Shown piece by piece: positions 16,496-24,355 of a stretch of 36,214 bases of DNA (positions are counted from its first letter, which is position 1; every line of letters begins with the position of its first letter). Source of the stretch: Neisseria elongata subsp. elongata (GTDB lineage Bacteria; Pseudomonadota; Gammaproteobacteria; Burkholderiales; Neisseriaceae); contig NZ_FOPS01000017.1 of the NCBI RefSeq assembly GCF_900113545.1, forward strand, positions 1 to 36,214. The letters are read 5' to 3'. The translations under genes were made by a program, and so were the position numbers. The notes under the pieces were generated by a model. That model was not told the origin of the DNA. It searched no databases and worked only from the letters and a program-made list of their open reading frames with translations.

Positions 16496-17383
16496 ATGCA
16501 AAAACTAATCTTCCTCCTCTGCCGCATCCTTGCCGCCCTACCGCTGAAAAGCCTGCACGCCATGGCCGGTTTCTGGGGCGGCCTCGCCTTTTACCTGTTG
16601 CACAAAGACCGCGCCCGCATCCACGAAAACCTGCAAATTGCCGGGCTGCCTGCGGACGATGCCGCCGTTAAGAAAGTATTGCGCGAAACCGCCAAAGGCG
16701 CGTTGGAACTGCCCGTAGCCTTTTTCAGACGGCCTGAAGACATCGAAACCCTGTTTCGCGAAGTGCACGGCTGGCAGCATATCCAAGCCGCGTTGGATGC
16801 GGGCGAAGGCCTGCTGCTGATTACCCCGCACCTCGGCAGCTACGACCTGGCCGGACGCTACATCAGCCAGCAGCTTCCCTTCCCGCTGACCGCCATGTAC
16901 AAACCGCCGAAAATCAAAGCCTTCGATGCCGTCATGCAGGCCGGGCGCGTGCGCGGCAAAGGCCGCACCGCCCCCACCAGCATCCAAGGCGTGAAACAAG
17001 TCATCAAAGCCCTGCGTGCGGGCGAGGCCACCATCGTGCTGCCTGACCACGTTCCCGCACCGGAAGAAGGCGGCGACGGCGTATGGGCGGACTTTTTCGG
17101 CCGACCCGCCTACACCATGACTTTGGCCGGCAAGCTGGCGCAAGTCAAAGGCGTGCGCGCACTGTTTTTCTGCGGCGAACGCCTGCCCGGCGGCAAAGGC
17201 TTCGTCTTGCACGTCGAACCGTTGCAAGGCAGCTTGAACGGCGACAAAAAACACGATGCGGAAATCATCAACCGCAATGTTGAATACTGGATACGCCGCT
17301 TCCCCGACCAATACCTGTTTGCCTACAACCGCTACAAACACCCCGCCGGCGCGGAAGAGCGGCCGTCTGAACAGGCCGTCTGA
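16496..17383 (+). CDS. lpxL: lipid A late acyltransferase, LpxL2/HtrB type
   Basis: This 295-residue enzyme adds a secondary acyl chain to Kdo-lipid A at the inner membrane. A hydrophobic N-terminus (1-36) anchors it. The catalytic HX4D motif is H112-L-G-S-Y-D117, and LPDHVP and the FFGRPA segment fit the family. The sequence resembles neisserial LpxL2 more than LpxL1, judged from memory. Two uptake sequences lie within the gene: one encodes FFRRPE (76-81) and a tandem pair forms the C-terminal tail RPSEQAV and the stop codon. No ribosome site is present. See the -10 element just upstream. Confidence 0.88.
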   Translation: MQKLIFLLCRILAALPLKSLHAMAGFWGGLAFYLLHKDRARIHENLQIAGLPADDAAVKKVLRETAKGALELPVAFFRRPEDIETLFREVHGWQHIQAALDAGEGLLLITPHLGSYDLAGRYISQQLPFPLTAMYKPPKIKAFDAVMQAGRVRGKGRTAPTSIQGVKQVIKALRAGEATIVLPDHVPAPEEGGDGVWADFFGRPAYTMTLAGKLAQVKGVRALFFCGERLPGGKGFVLHVEPLQGSLNGDKKHDAEIINRNVEYWIRRFPDQYLFAYNRYKHPAGAEERPSEQAV

Positions 17384-17453
17384 AAGCCCATCTTCCGCAA
17401 GAATGCCGCGATTCTGCGAAATTTACGGCGTTAAAACGGGCTTTCAGACGGCC
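17374..17453 (+). terminator. long-loop DUS terminator overlapping the lpxL stop
   Basis: Perfect 16-base arms, 17374-17389 and 17438-17453, enclose about 48 bases. The left arm contains the lpxL stop codon. The loop carries a degenerate form of the DUS-linked repeat (ATTCTGCGAA, then GTTAAAACG). Confidence 0.6.
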
Positions 17454-17541
17454 TTCGCAGCGGGAAAACGGAAATAACAGAAGCGGATGCGGTTACCGTT
17501 GCCACCCATCCTGCCGATACCGTCCTGATAAGGAAACCATC

Positions 17542-18342
17542 ATGAAACACCAGCAAATTTTAGACAAATTGGCCGTCCGCTTCCTCGTACAGGCCTTGGA
17601 CGAAAGTTTTGCCCGCACCATGACTTGGGGCATCACAGCGAAAGAGTTTTCGCTTGATCTGCAAAACCAGATATGGCAAAAAATCCTCAGTCGGTGGAAT
17701 TGCGTGTTACAGGAAAAAGATACAAAAGAAGTCAGCGCGGCATATAAACAGAAAACCATCCTCGCCATGGCCGTTATCGCCCATAAATACGGCTTGAATA
17801 TCGACTCCATCCTTCCTCAAGCCTTGGCCGCGATAGATGCTTTAAATGCCGCAGTCGAGCTTTCCGACGATTTCGAACGCTGGTCGCCGCAAATCAAAGC
17901 GTTTTTGCAAACGCCGCCGCAGCCGCTCAAACGCCGTCCGGCCATGCCTGACAATATTACTTTTTTCCGCCTGCAAGACGTCGTCTCCATTCAGTCTCGG
18001 AAACGGTTTTACGCTGCCTATGTCCACCGCGACACCGGCATCAACGAATGCCCCGTCATAGAGTTTTACGACGGCGTGTTCGACCATGTGCCGAGCCTGG
18101 AAGAAATACAGAAACTGCCTGCCCGCGGTGCACATTATCAAGACGGCAGAGTTCGGATTTCTCGCTATGCTGTGGCGCAAATGAAATACCTGCCCGACCC
18201 TGCAAATCAGGTCAAACTGATTGCGGCGGCCGTTGCCCAACCACCCTCGGGCAAGCATCTGGAAGCATCGGTAGGTTTATATGAGCTGACGGATATTTTT
18301 ACTTTGCAAAAAGCCCTGGAATATTTGTTTCGGACAACCTGA
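17542..18342 (+). CDS. unknown protein
   Basis: The 266-residue protein has no signal peptide or clear membrane segment and is probably cytoplasmic. I do not recognise the family. The N-terminal 115 residues look alpha-helical (MKHQQILDKLAVRFLVQAL; KTILAMAVIAHKYG). A proline- and basic-rich linker (about 130-139) leads to a mixed alpha/beta C-terminal half, FFRLQDVVSIQSRKRFYAAYV to the end, with no conserved catalytic motif I can name. An AAGGA ribosome site lies at good distance from the ATG. It is flanked by terminators and stands alone, so neighbours give no clue. Confidence 0.7.
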   Translation: MKHQQILDKLAVRFLVQALDESFARTMTWGITAKEFSLDLQNQIWQKILSRWNCVLQEKDTKEVSAAYKQKTILAMAVIAHKYGLNIDSILPQALAAIDALNAAVELSDDFERWSPQIKAFLQTPPQPLKRRPAMPDNITFFRLQDVVSIQSRKRFYAAYVHRDTGINECPVIEFYDGVFDHVPSLEEIQKLPARGAHYQDGRVRISRYAVAQMKYLPDPANQVKLIAAAVAQPPSGKHLEASVGLYELTDIFTLQKALEYLFRTT

Positions 18343-18390
18343 ACCCGAATCGGGTTTTGAGTTGGACAAACCGTCCGGGCTAAGACTCAA

Positions 18391-18436
18391 AAGGCCGTCT
18401 GAAAACCTGATTTTAAGTTTTCAGACGGCCTTTTGA
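18391..18436. terminator. DUS inverted-pair terminator
   Basis: The arms 18392-18406 and 18417-18431 are followed by TTTT on the plus strand and preceded by AAAA, so it can act in both directions. It ends the unknown gene. Confidence 0.8.
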
Positions 18437-18637
18437 TCGTGAAACCGTAAGAGGTAGGGATTCATCCATTACTATTCCTGTCCAGATGCAAAAATTGGGC
18501 TACGCAAACCTTCATGCCGTATATCCGACAAACGAAGACAAAATTGCCATTGCAATTTACAGAGGTCGCCTGAAACCCAGTTTCAGGATTTCAAAACGAC
18601 CTCTTTCATCATCAAGAACGGCAAAAGCCATCTGTTT
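18437..18637. other. gene-free gap before amgK with a decayed uptake-sequence pair
   Basis: AGGTCGCCTGAAA (18563-18575) and TTTCAAAACGACCT (18589-18602) form a mismatched inverted pair, which looks like a mutated uptake-sequence terminator. A 51-codon open frame (18486-18641) has no ribosome site and is probably chance. Confidence 0.5.
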
Positions 18638-19642
18638 TTAAAACGTATAGCCTGTTTCCAATTCGTCGTCGCCGACCAAATCCACCAACAGCGCATACAG
18701 CGGCGCGAGGTCGGTATAGCGGCGCGAGGCGCGGCGCAGGTAGTTGAGGAAGCGCGGGATTTCGGGGCGGTATTTGTCTTTGCCGTCGCGGTGGTAGAGG
18801 CGGGCGAAGATGCCGGCGACTTTCAGATGGCGTTGTACGCCCATCCATTCGAAACAGCGGTAGACCTCGTCGAATTCGGCCGGAACGGGCAATCCTGCGG
18901 CGCGGGCTTTTTCCCAGTAGCGGATGACCAAGTCCAGCACGAATTCTTCTTCCCATTCGATGAAGGCGTCGCGCAGCAGCGATACCAAGTCGTAGGAAAT
19001 CGGGCCGTATAAGGCATCTTGGAAATCAAGCACACCCGGCCGGCCGGCAGACAGCATCAGGTTGCGGACGATGTAGTCGCGGTGGACGAACACTTGCGGC
19101 TGCGCCAAGAGCGGCGGCAGCAATACATCGACAACCTGCTGCCATAGCTGTTTTTGCTTGAAGTTGAACGGTTTGCCCAATTCTTTGGCGGCAAACCAGT
19201 CGGGGAACAGGTTGATTTCGCGCAGCATGACTTCGCGGTCGTAAGGCGGCAGCACATCGGGGCGGCTTGCCTTTTGCAAAACGATCAGTTCGTCTATCGC
19301 CTCCAACAGCAGGGCTTTATGTGCCGCCCCGCTGCCGTCGTGCTGCATGGCGGCGAGGTAAGTGGTGCTGCCCAAATCGCTCAGCGCGGCAAATCCCAGT
19401 GTTTCGTCGGCGTGATAAACCTGCGGCACATTCAGCATGGAAAACAGCTTTTGCACTTTCAAATAGGGCGCGATGCTCATTTTGTCGGGCGGAGCGTCCA
19501 TGCAGATGACGGTTTGGCCGTCTGAAAAAGTAGCGCGGAAATAACGGCGGAAGTCGGCATCGGCGGCGGCAAAGGCCAGCTCGAAGGGACGGTCGGGATA
19601 CAGGCTGTGCAGCCAGTTTTGCAGTTCGGATTGTCGTTGCAT
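18638..19642 (-). CDS. amgK: N-acetylmuramate/N-acetylglucosamine kinase AmgK
   Basis: AmgK phosphorylates the anomeric position of MurNAc or GlcNAc, feeding MurU in peptidoglycan recycling. The 334-residue protein has the aminoglycoside-phosphotransferase fold. Catalytic Asp189 lies in HRDYIVRN (187-194), with Asn194 as metal ligand, and a second metal-binding Asp206 in LDFQDA. The length is normal. It diverges from lptD, the same arrangement as amgK beside lptD in Pseudomonas, although here murU is missing from the pair and lies at 0.4-1.1 kb. The start at 19642 lies 70 bases from the lptD start, in a shared promoter region. Confidence 0.88.
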   Translation of the reverse strand: MQRQSELQNWLHSLYPDRPFELAFAAADADFRRYFRATFSDGQTVICMDAPPDKMSIAPYLKVQKLFSMLNVPQVYHADETLGFAALSDLGSTTYLAAMQHDGSGAAHKALLLEAIDELIVLQKASRPDVLPPYDREVMLREINLFPDWFAAKELGKPFNFKQKQLWQQVVDVLLPPLLAQPQVFVHRDYIVRNLMLSAGRPGVLDFQDALYGPISYDLVSLLRDAFIEWEEEFVLDLVIRYWEKARAAGLPVPAEFDEVYRCFEWMGVQRHLKVAGIFARLYHRDGKDKYRPEIPRFLNYLRRASRRYTDLAPLYALLVDLVGDDELETGYTF

Positions 19643-19662
19643 AGCGGTTTTACGGGGAAACG

Positions 19663-19685
19663 GTTAAAATGGCCGCTATTTTAAC
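19663..19685. promoter_or_regulatory. symmetric amgK/lptD promoter region
   Basis: GTTAAAAT (19663-19670) and ATTTTAAC (19678-19685) form a perfect inverted repeat with 7 bases between. Each arm holds TAAAAT, a usable -10 for its own direction, so the two divergent genes may share a mirror-image promoter or an operator. Confidence 0.4.
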
Positions 19686-19711
19686 GGGCAAAATCGGTTT
19701 AAGGTGATACT

Positions 19712-22042
19712 TTGGCACGTTTATTTTTAGTCAAACCGCTGGCCTTGTCGGTCGGCATGGCGATTGCGGCGGGCGCGGCGGCGGAAACGCTGCCGTTGGG
19801 CAGTACCTGTCCGGCGTGCGCCGACGGCAAGGTTCAGACGGCCTCCGAGCCGGAAACGCCTTTGCAGCGCAGCGGCGAACCCGGGCTGCCCGTCGATTAC
19901 ACCCGCATCACCGCCGATGCGCTGCGCGGGCAGACCAATGTCGGCGTGGAGGCCAAAGGCGGCGTCATCATTGAGCGCAACCATCAAACCGTCAATGCGG
20001 AACATGTGTCGTACAACCAGAAAACCGATACGGTAAAGGCCGACCAAGGCTTTATTCTGGACGACGGCGAATCGCAGGTGCGCGGTTCGACGTTGGATTA
20101 CAACCTGTCCGGCGGCAGCGGCCGCGCGACCGAGGTGCGGCTTGAAACCGAACGCGAAGGCCGCCGTCTGCAGGCCGTGGGCAAAGAAGCACGGTTGCAG
20201 GATAAAAACCGCTACACGCTGACCGAAGCCCAGTTCAACACTTGTCAAAAAGCCGATGCCTCTTGGTACGTCAGTGCCGACAGCATCGATGCCGACTATG
20301 CGAAAGGTGTCGGCGTGGCCAAACATGCCAAGCTGGTCTTCCACGGCGTGCCCGTGCTGTATGCCCCTTGGATGGATTTTCCGCTCAACGGCAACCGCAA
20401 GAGCGGCCTTTTGGTGCCGACCCTGAAAGTCGGCTCCAACGGCACGGAAGTCGATGTCCCTTACTATTTCAACCTTGCGCCGAATTACGATGCCACGGTC
20501 AGTACGGGCATCATCAGCTCGCGCGGCATCCGTCTGGGCGGCGAATTCCGTTATCTCCAGCCGGATTATCAAGGTACGGTAAACGGGGTTTGGATGCCGT
20601 CCGACAAACGCAGCAAACACAACAACCGCTATCAGGCCGCATGGAAACACAACCACCGTTTCGGTGCGGGCTTCAGCGGCGGGGTGGATTTCAACCAGGT
20701 TTCCGACAACGACTACTACCGTGATTTCTACAACCGTACCGACGTTGCCCGCAACGTCAACCTCAACCGTGAAGCGTGGTTGGATTACCAAACCGACGTG
20801 CTCGGGGAAACCCTGACCGGAAAATTGACGGTTAAAAAATACCAAACCCTGGCCAATGCCGACGGCTACAAGGACGAACCTTACGCCATCATGCCGCGCC
20901 TGAGCGGCCGCTGGCAGAAAAACTTTGCCGGCAACCTGTTCTCCGTCTACGGCCAATACACCCGCTTTGCACACGACAGCAAACAAGCGGGCGGCAGGCT
21001 GGTGCTTTATCCTTCCTTCAGCCGCCACCTGCACAACGACTGGGGCTACATCCGCCCGAAAGTCGGCCTGCACTACACCCATTACAGCCTTGACGGCTTC
21101 AATGGGAAAAGCAGCCGCAGCGCAGGCCGCGCCCTGCCCATCGTCAATGTCGACACCGGCCTCACACTGGAGCGCGAAACCGGCCTGTTCGGCCGCGAAC
21201 ATGTCCAAACCTTGGAACCGCGCCTCTTTTACAACTACATCCCGACCAAGTCGCAAAACGACCTGCCTAATTTCGATACTTCCGAAAACAGCTTCAACTA
21301 CGAACAGCTTTTCCGTGAAAACCTCTATTCCGGCCACGACCGCATCAACGCGGCCAACAGCCTCAGCGTCGCCCTGCAAACCCGCTATCTCGACAAAGCC
21401 ACGGGCGCGGAACGCCTGCGCGCCGGTATCGGGCAGAAATTCTATTTCAAAAACGACAGCGTGCTGATAGACGGCAACATATCCCAAAGCAGCCGCAACC
21501 GTTCCGACTGGGTGGCTTTTGCCGACGGCGAAATCAGCCGCAGCGTCAGCGGTTACACGTCCGTCCATTTCAACGAAAACCGGTCGCGTTTCGACAGTGC
21601 CTCCGCAGGCATACGCTATCGCCCGCAAGACGGCAAGGTATTGAGCGCGCGCTATAAATACGGCCGGGATGAACCGATTTACCTGCAAAGCGACGGCACA
21701 TACTTCCGCGACAAACTCAGTCAGATCGATTTGGCTGCACAATGGCCGATTAAGCAAAACCTTTACGGCGTCGCGCGTTTCAACTATGCCCTAAACGTGC
21801 GCCGGCCGCTGGACATCCTCGCCGGGCTCGAATACAAAAGCAGCTGCGGCTGCTGGAGCGCGACCGCCGTCGCACAGCGTTATGTAACCGGCTGGAATAT
21901 CGAACGAAACAAACCCGATTACAAAAATGCCGCATTCCTGACCCTGCAATTGAAAAACCTGAGTAACATCGGCAGCAAGACCGAAGACACACTCCGTCCG
22001 GCCATCCCGGGCTATATCAAAACCAACGAGGTAGTGAAATGA
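19712..22042 (+). CDS. lptD: LPS/LOS-assembly outer-membrane protein LptD
   Basis: LptD is the beta-barrel that, with the lipoprotein LptE, inserts LOS into the outer leaflet of the outer membrane. The 776-residue protein has a signal peptide (about 1-24, ending AGAAA), an N-terminal OstA jellyroll (about 65-190) and a C-terminal barrel. Cysteines at 33 and 36 (CPAC), in FNTCQ, and in SSCGC near the C-terminus correspond to the disulfides of E. coli LptD. The start is TTG, with AAGGTGA upstream. An in-frame uptake sequence near the N-terminus encodes part of KVQTASEP (40-47). Its stop overlaps the surA start by four bases. Confidence 0.96.
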   Translation: MARLFLVKPLALSVGMAIAAGAAAETLPLGSTCPACADGKVQTASEPETPLQRSGEPGLPVDYTRITADALRGQTNVGVEAKGGVIIERNHQTVNAEHVSYNQKTDTVKADQGFILDDGESQVRGSTLDYNLSGGSGRATEVRLETEREGRRLQAVGKEARLQDKNRYTLTEAQFNTCQKADASWYVSADSIDADYAKGVGVAKHAKLVFHGVPVLYAPWMDFPLNGNRKSGLLVPTLKVGSNGTEVDVPYYFNLAPNYDATVSTGIISSRGIRLGGEFRYLQPDYQGTVNGVWMPSDKRSKHNNRYQAAWKHNHRFGAGFSGGVDFNQVSDNDYYRDFYNRTDVARNVNLNREAWLDYQTDVLGETLTGKLTVKKYQTLANADGYKDEPYAIMPRLSGRWQKNFAGNLFSVYGQYTRFAHDSKQAGGRLVLYPSFSRHLHNDWGYIRPKVGLHYTHYSLDGFNGKSSRSAGRALPIVNVDTGLTLERETGLFGREHVQTLEPRLFYNYIPTKSQNDLPNFDTSENSFNYEQLFRENLYSGHDRINAANSLSVALQTRYLDKATGAERLRAGIGQKFYFKNDSVLIDGNISQSSRNRSDWVAFADGEISRSVSGYTSVHFNENRSRFDSASAGIRYRPQDGKVLSARYKYGRDEPIYLQSDGTYFRDKLSQIDLAAQWPIKQNLYGVARFNYALNVRRPLDILAGLEYKSSCGCWSATAVAQRYVTGWNIERNKPDYKNAAFLTLQLKNLSNIGSKTEDTLRPAIPGYIKTNEVVK

Positions 22043-23001
22043 AACCCCAAAAAATCCTAACCGCCGCCCTTTTGGCCTGCTTTTTTCAGACGGCCTCCGC
22101 CGCCGACATTAAAACCGTAGACGGCGTTGCCGCCGTGGCAGGCGACAGCGTGATTACCATGCGCCAATTCGAACAGGCCGTTGCCCAGGCGCGCCGCCTG
22201 CCTGCCGCCCAGAGGCCGCCTGAAAACGAGTTGCGCCAACAGGTTTTGGCCCGGCTGATTAACCAATCCCTCATCGTTCAGGCCGGAAAACGGCGCGGAC
22301 TGGCCGCCACCCAGGCCGAAGTGGACGAGGCCGTCGCCCATGCCGCCGCCGAACAGAAAATCAGCGTAGACCAACTCTATGCCCGCGCCGCAAAAGACGG
22401 CCTGAGCAAAGCCGCCCTGCGCCGTCAAACCGCCGACGCGCTGGTGGCGCAAAAAGTACAGCAACAGGCCATTTTGCAGAACGCGCGCGTCAGCGAGGCG
22501 GAAGTCGATGCCGCATTGGCACGGGCGCAGCAGCAGGGTGTCGCCATTCCCGAAGGCGAGGCTCCGCGCCAATACCGTGCCCAGCATATTTTGATTAAGG
22601 CGGAAAAAGAAAACGCCGTAGCCGCTGCCGAAACCGTTATCAACAAAATCCGCGCGCAGGCGGAAAAAGGCCGTGATTTCGGCGAGCTGGCGCGACAGTA
22701 TTCGCAAGACGGCAGCGCGGCGCAGGGCGGGGATTTGGGCTGGTTCGGCGACGGTATGATGGTGCCCGAATTTGAAAGCGCGGTGCAGAAACTGAAAAAA
22801 GGCCAAGTCAGCCGTCCCGTCCGCACCCAGTTCGGCTGGCACCTCATCAAACTCAACGATGTCCGCGAAGTCGGCACGCCTGAGGAACGCCGCCGCAACA
22901 CCATCCGCCAATACATCATGCAGCAGAAGGCCGAACAGGCCGCAGGGCAGTTGCTGCAACAACTGCATGAAAGCACTTATGTCGATGTGCGGATAAAATA
23001 A
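22039..23001 (+). CDS. surA: periplasmic chaperone / peptidyl-prolyl isomerase SurA
   Basis: SurA carries unfolded outer-membrane proteins, including LptD, through the periplasm. This form has 320 residues with one parvulin domain (about 178-280: QYRAQHILIKAEKE, then GRDFGELARQYSQDGSAAQGGDLGWF), whereas E. coli SurA has two and about 430 residues. The short form is usual in Neisseria. The N-terminal signal peptide ends in FFQTASA, and an uptake sequence encodes that cleavage region. The ATG overlaps the lptD stop, and GAGGT inside lptD serves as ribosome site, so the pair is translationally coupled. A terminator follows. Confidence 0.94.
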   Translation: MKPQKILTAALLACFFQTASAADIKTVDGVAAVAGDSVITMRQFEQAVAQARRLPAAQRPPENELRQQVLARLINQSLIVQAGKRRGLAATQAEVDEAVAHAAAEQKISVDQLYARAAKDGLSKAALRRQTADALVAQKVQQQAILQNARVSEAEVDAALARAQQQGVAIPEGEAPRQYRAQHILIKAEKENAVAAAETVINKIRAQAEKGRDFGELARQYSQDGSAAQGGDLGWFGDGMMVPEFESAVQKLKKGQVSRPVRTQFGWHLIKLNDVREVGTPEERRRNTIRQYIMQQKAEQAAGQLLQQLHESTYVDVRIK

Positions 23002-23023
23002 CCGGTTTACAGGCAAACAGGTC

Positions 23024-23062
23024 GGAGGCCGTCTGAAAATGTTTTTTCAGACGGCCTCCGAG
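23024..23062. terminator. DUS inverted-pair terminator after surA
   Basis: The arms 23025-23037 and 23046-23058 are separated by a short T-rich loop. It starts about 24 bases after the surA stop and ends the lptD-surA operon. Confidence 0.75.
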
Positions 23063-23145
23063 TATTTGGGTTGCCCGGCAAGCCACCCTGTCAAAACATT
23101 CATTTTAGGCGTATCATTTCCAAGTTTGACGAAAGGTTGAAAAAT

Positions 23146-23421
23146 ATGGCGAAAAAATTTCCCATTTACCCCAAGCATCCCGAGCGGATTTGCTGGGGCT
23201 GCGACAAATACTGTTCGGCCGAAGACCTGCAATGCGGCAACGGCTGCGAACGCATCCAACACCCGTGCGAATTGGACGGGCCGGAATGGTACAAATCGGG
23301 CGATTGGAGCAATTTGTTGAGCGAGCAGCAGCAACGTGAGCTGGGCTTGCTGCCCGAGCCGCAGCAACCCAAAGCGGCAAAACCGCACATCAAGCTGCCG
23401 GTCAAACAAAAACTGTGCTGA
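23146..23421 (+). CDS. DUF3079 cysteine-rich protein
   Basis: The 91-residue protein matches the DUF3079 pattern: KFPIYPKHPERICWGCDKYCSAEDLQCGNG, then HPCELDGPEWY and GDW. Five cysteines in CWGCDKYC, QCGNGC suggest a small zinc or other metal site. The function is unknown, and the family occurs widely in beta- and gamma-proteobacteria. The C-terminal 25 residues are basic and proline-rich. The frame is open upstream to 23071, but GAAAGG before ATG 23146 and the family N-terminus favour this start. Confidence 0.8.
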   Translation: MAKKFPIYPKHPERICWGCDKYCSAEDLQCGNGCERIQHPCELDGPEWYKSGDWSNLLSEQQQRELGLLPEPQQPKAAKPHIKLPVKQKLC

Positions 23422-23455
23422 GTGCAGCGGATTGACTTTAAACCGGTACGCGCCA

Positions 23456-23484
23456 CATCACCGCACCTTGGTTTGTGGTGATGG
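23456..23484 (+). terminator. CATCACC/GGTGATG hairpin after the DUF3079 gene
   Basis: A 7-base inverted repeat surrounds ACCTTGGTTTGT. It is a small hairpin not made from uptake sequence, 35 bases after the stop codon. Its role as terminator is uncertain. Confidence 0.3.
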
Positions 23485-23517
23485 TCCTGATTTAAAATGA
23501 ATCTGCTCTATTATGTT

Positions 23518-23572
23518 AAAGGCCGTCTGAAAAACACTGTGTCGCCACAGGTTTTCAGACGGCCTCATTTCT
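23518..23572. terminator. bidirectional DUS terminator
   Basis: The inverted pair 23519-23533 and 23551-23564 lies between converging genes. A-runs on the left and T-rich sequence on the right allow use in both directions, for the DUF3079 gene and for the LC7-PAS-PhnD operon. Confidence 0.75.
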
Positions 23573-23609
23573 TATTGTCGGAATTTCTCCACTATTTGCC
23601 GGTCGAAGG

Positions 23610-24353
23610 TCAATCCTCCAGCGTTTGCAGCAAATCCAGCATGTTTTCCACTTCTTCCGCTTCGGTTGCGGCGAATCCTTCGGAGTGGCGGAACTCTTCC
23701 AGAATCGAACGGCCTTCGGATGAAAGGTTTAAATTGATGAATGCCGCTTTCACTTCTTCTGCCCGCGCCGCAGAATTCGGATGGAGCAGCATAACGTGGT
23801 GCATATCGTCAATTTGGCTGCGGATGATGGGGCGGAAGAGCTGTTTGCCGAAATCAGACAGATTGTCATATGTTTCCGCCATCAGAAAACCGATTTCGGC
23901 ACGTTTGTGGAAGACGGCGGATAAAACCGCTTCTTCCGAATTTTCCGCAAAGGTTAGGGTGTTGTGTTCGTTGAGGTCGAAACCTTCCATCAATCTCATG
24001 CCGATCAGATACATATCTTTATCGGAAAAAGAGATTTTGCAGCCGGACTTGATGTCGCGGAGGCTTTTGTATGGAGAATGCGAACGGCAGACGGCAACCA
24101 TCTCATCCGAACCGCAGGCAGGTTTCAATAAGGGTATCCAGCCCTGCTCGCGAATCAGCTTTGAGGCGGAAAACGGATTGACGTATGCCATCCCGTCCTG
24201 TTGTCCGGCCAAAGTATCGGCCAGTTCGTCCGAATTTCCGGGCATATTGAGGTGGATGGTACAGTTCATTTCACGGCGGACGAAGTCCCCGAGCAGATAC
24301 CAAGTACCGAAATGCGAAGGCAGATAGTCGGGGGCGATGGTAAATTGCAACAT
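23610..24353 (-). CDS. PhnD-like substrate-binding protein without signal peptide
   Basis: The 247-residue protein resembles phosphate/phosphonate-type periplasmic binding proteins (PhnD): FTIAPDYLPSHFGTWYLLGDFV at the N-terminus, DTLAGQQDGMAYVNPFSA and LMEGFDLNEHNTLTF. It has no signal peptide or lipobox, so it is probably cytoplasmic, and no ABC permease or ATPase gene is nearby. The C-terminal 30 residues are acidic and helical (EGFAATEAEEVENMLDLLQTLED), suggesting a contact surface. An AGGAAAGAG ribosome site precedes the chosen ATG, 2 bases after the PAS gene ends. It is probably a ligand-sensing part of the same module as the PAS and LC7 proteins, with unknown ligand. Confidence 0.7.
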   Translation of the reverse strand: MLQFTIAPDYLPSHFGTWYLLGDFVRREMNCTIHLNMPGNSDELADTLAGQQDGMAYVNPFSASKLIREQGWIPLLKPACGSDEMVAVCRSHSPYKSLRDIKSGCKISFSDKDMYLIGMRLMEGFDLNEHNTLTFAENSEEAVLSAVFHKRAEIGFLMAETYDNLSDFGKQLFRPIIRSQIDDMHHVMLLHPNSAARAEEVKAAFINLNLSSEGRSILEEFRHSEGFAATEAEEVENMLDLLQTLED

Positions 24354-24355
24354 AG

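Noticed and set aside
18486-18641. 51-codon frame before amgK
   Set aside because: No ribosome site, includes a decayed uptake-sequence pair and runs into the amgK end.
19727-21757. 676-codon frame antisense to lptD
   Set aside because: No start signal or domain; lptD on the other strand is certain.
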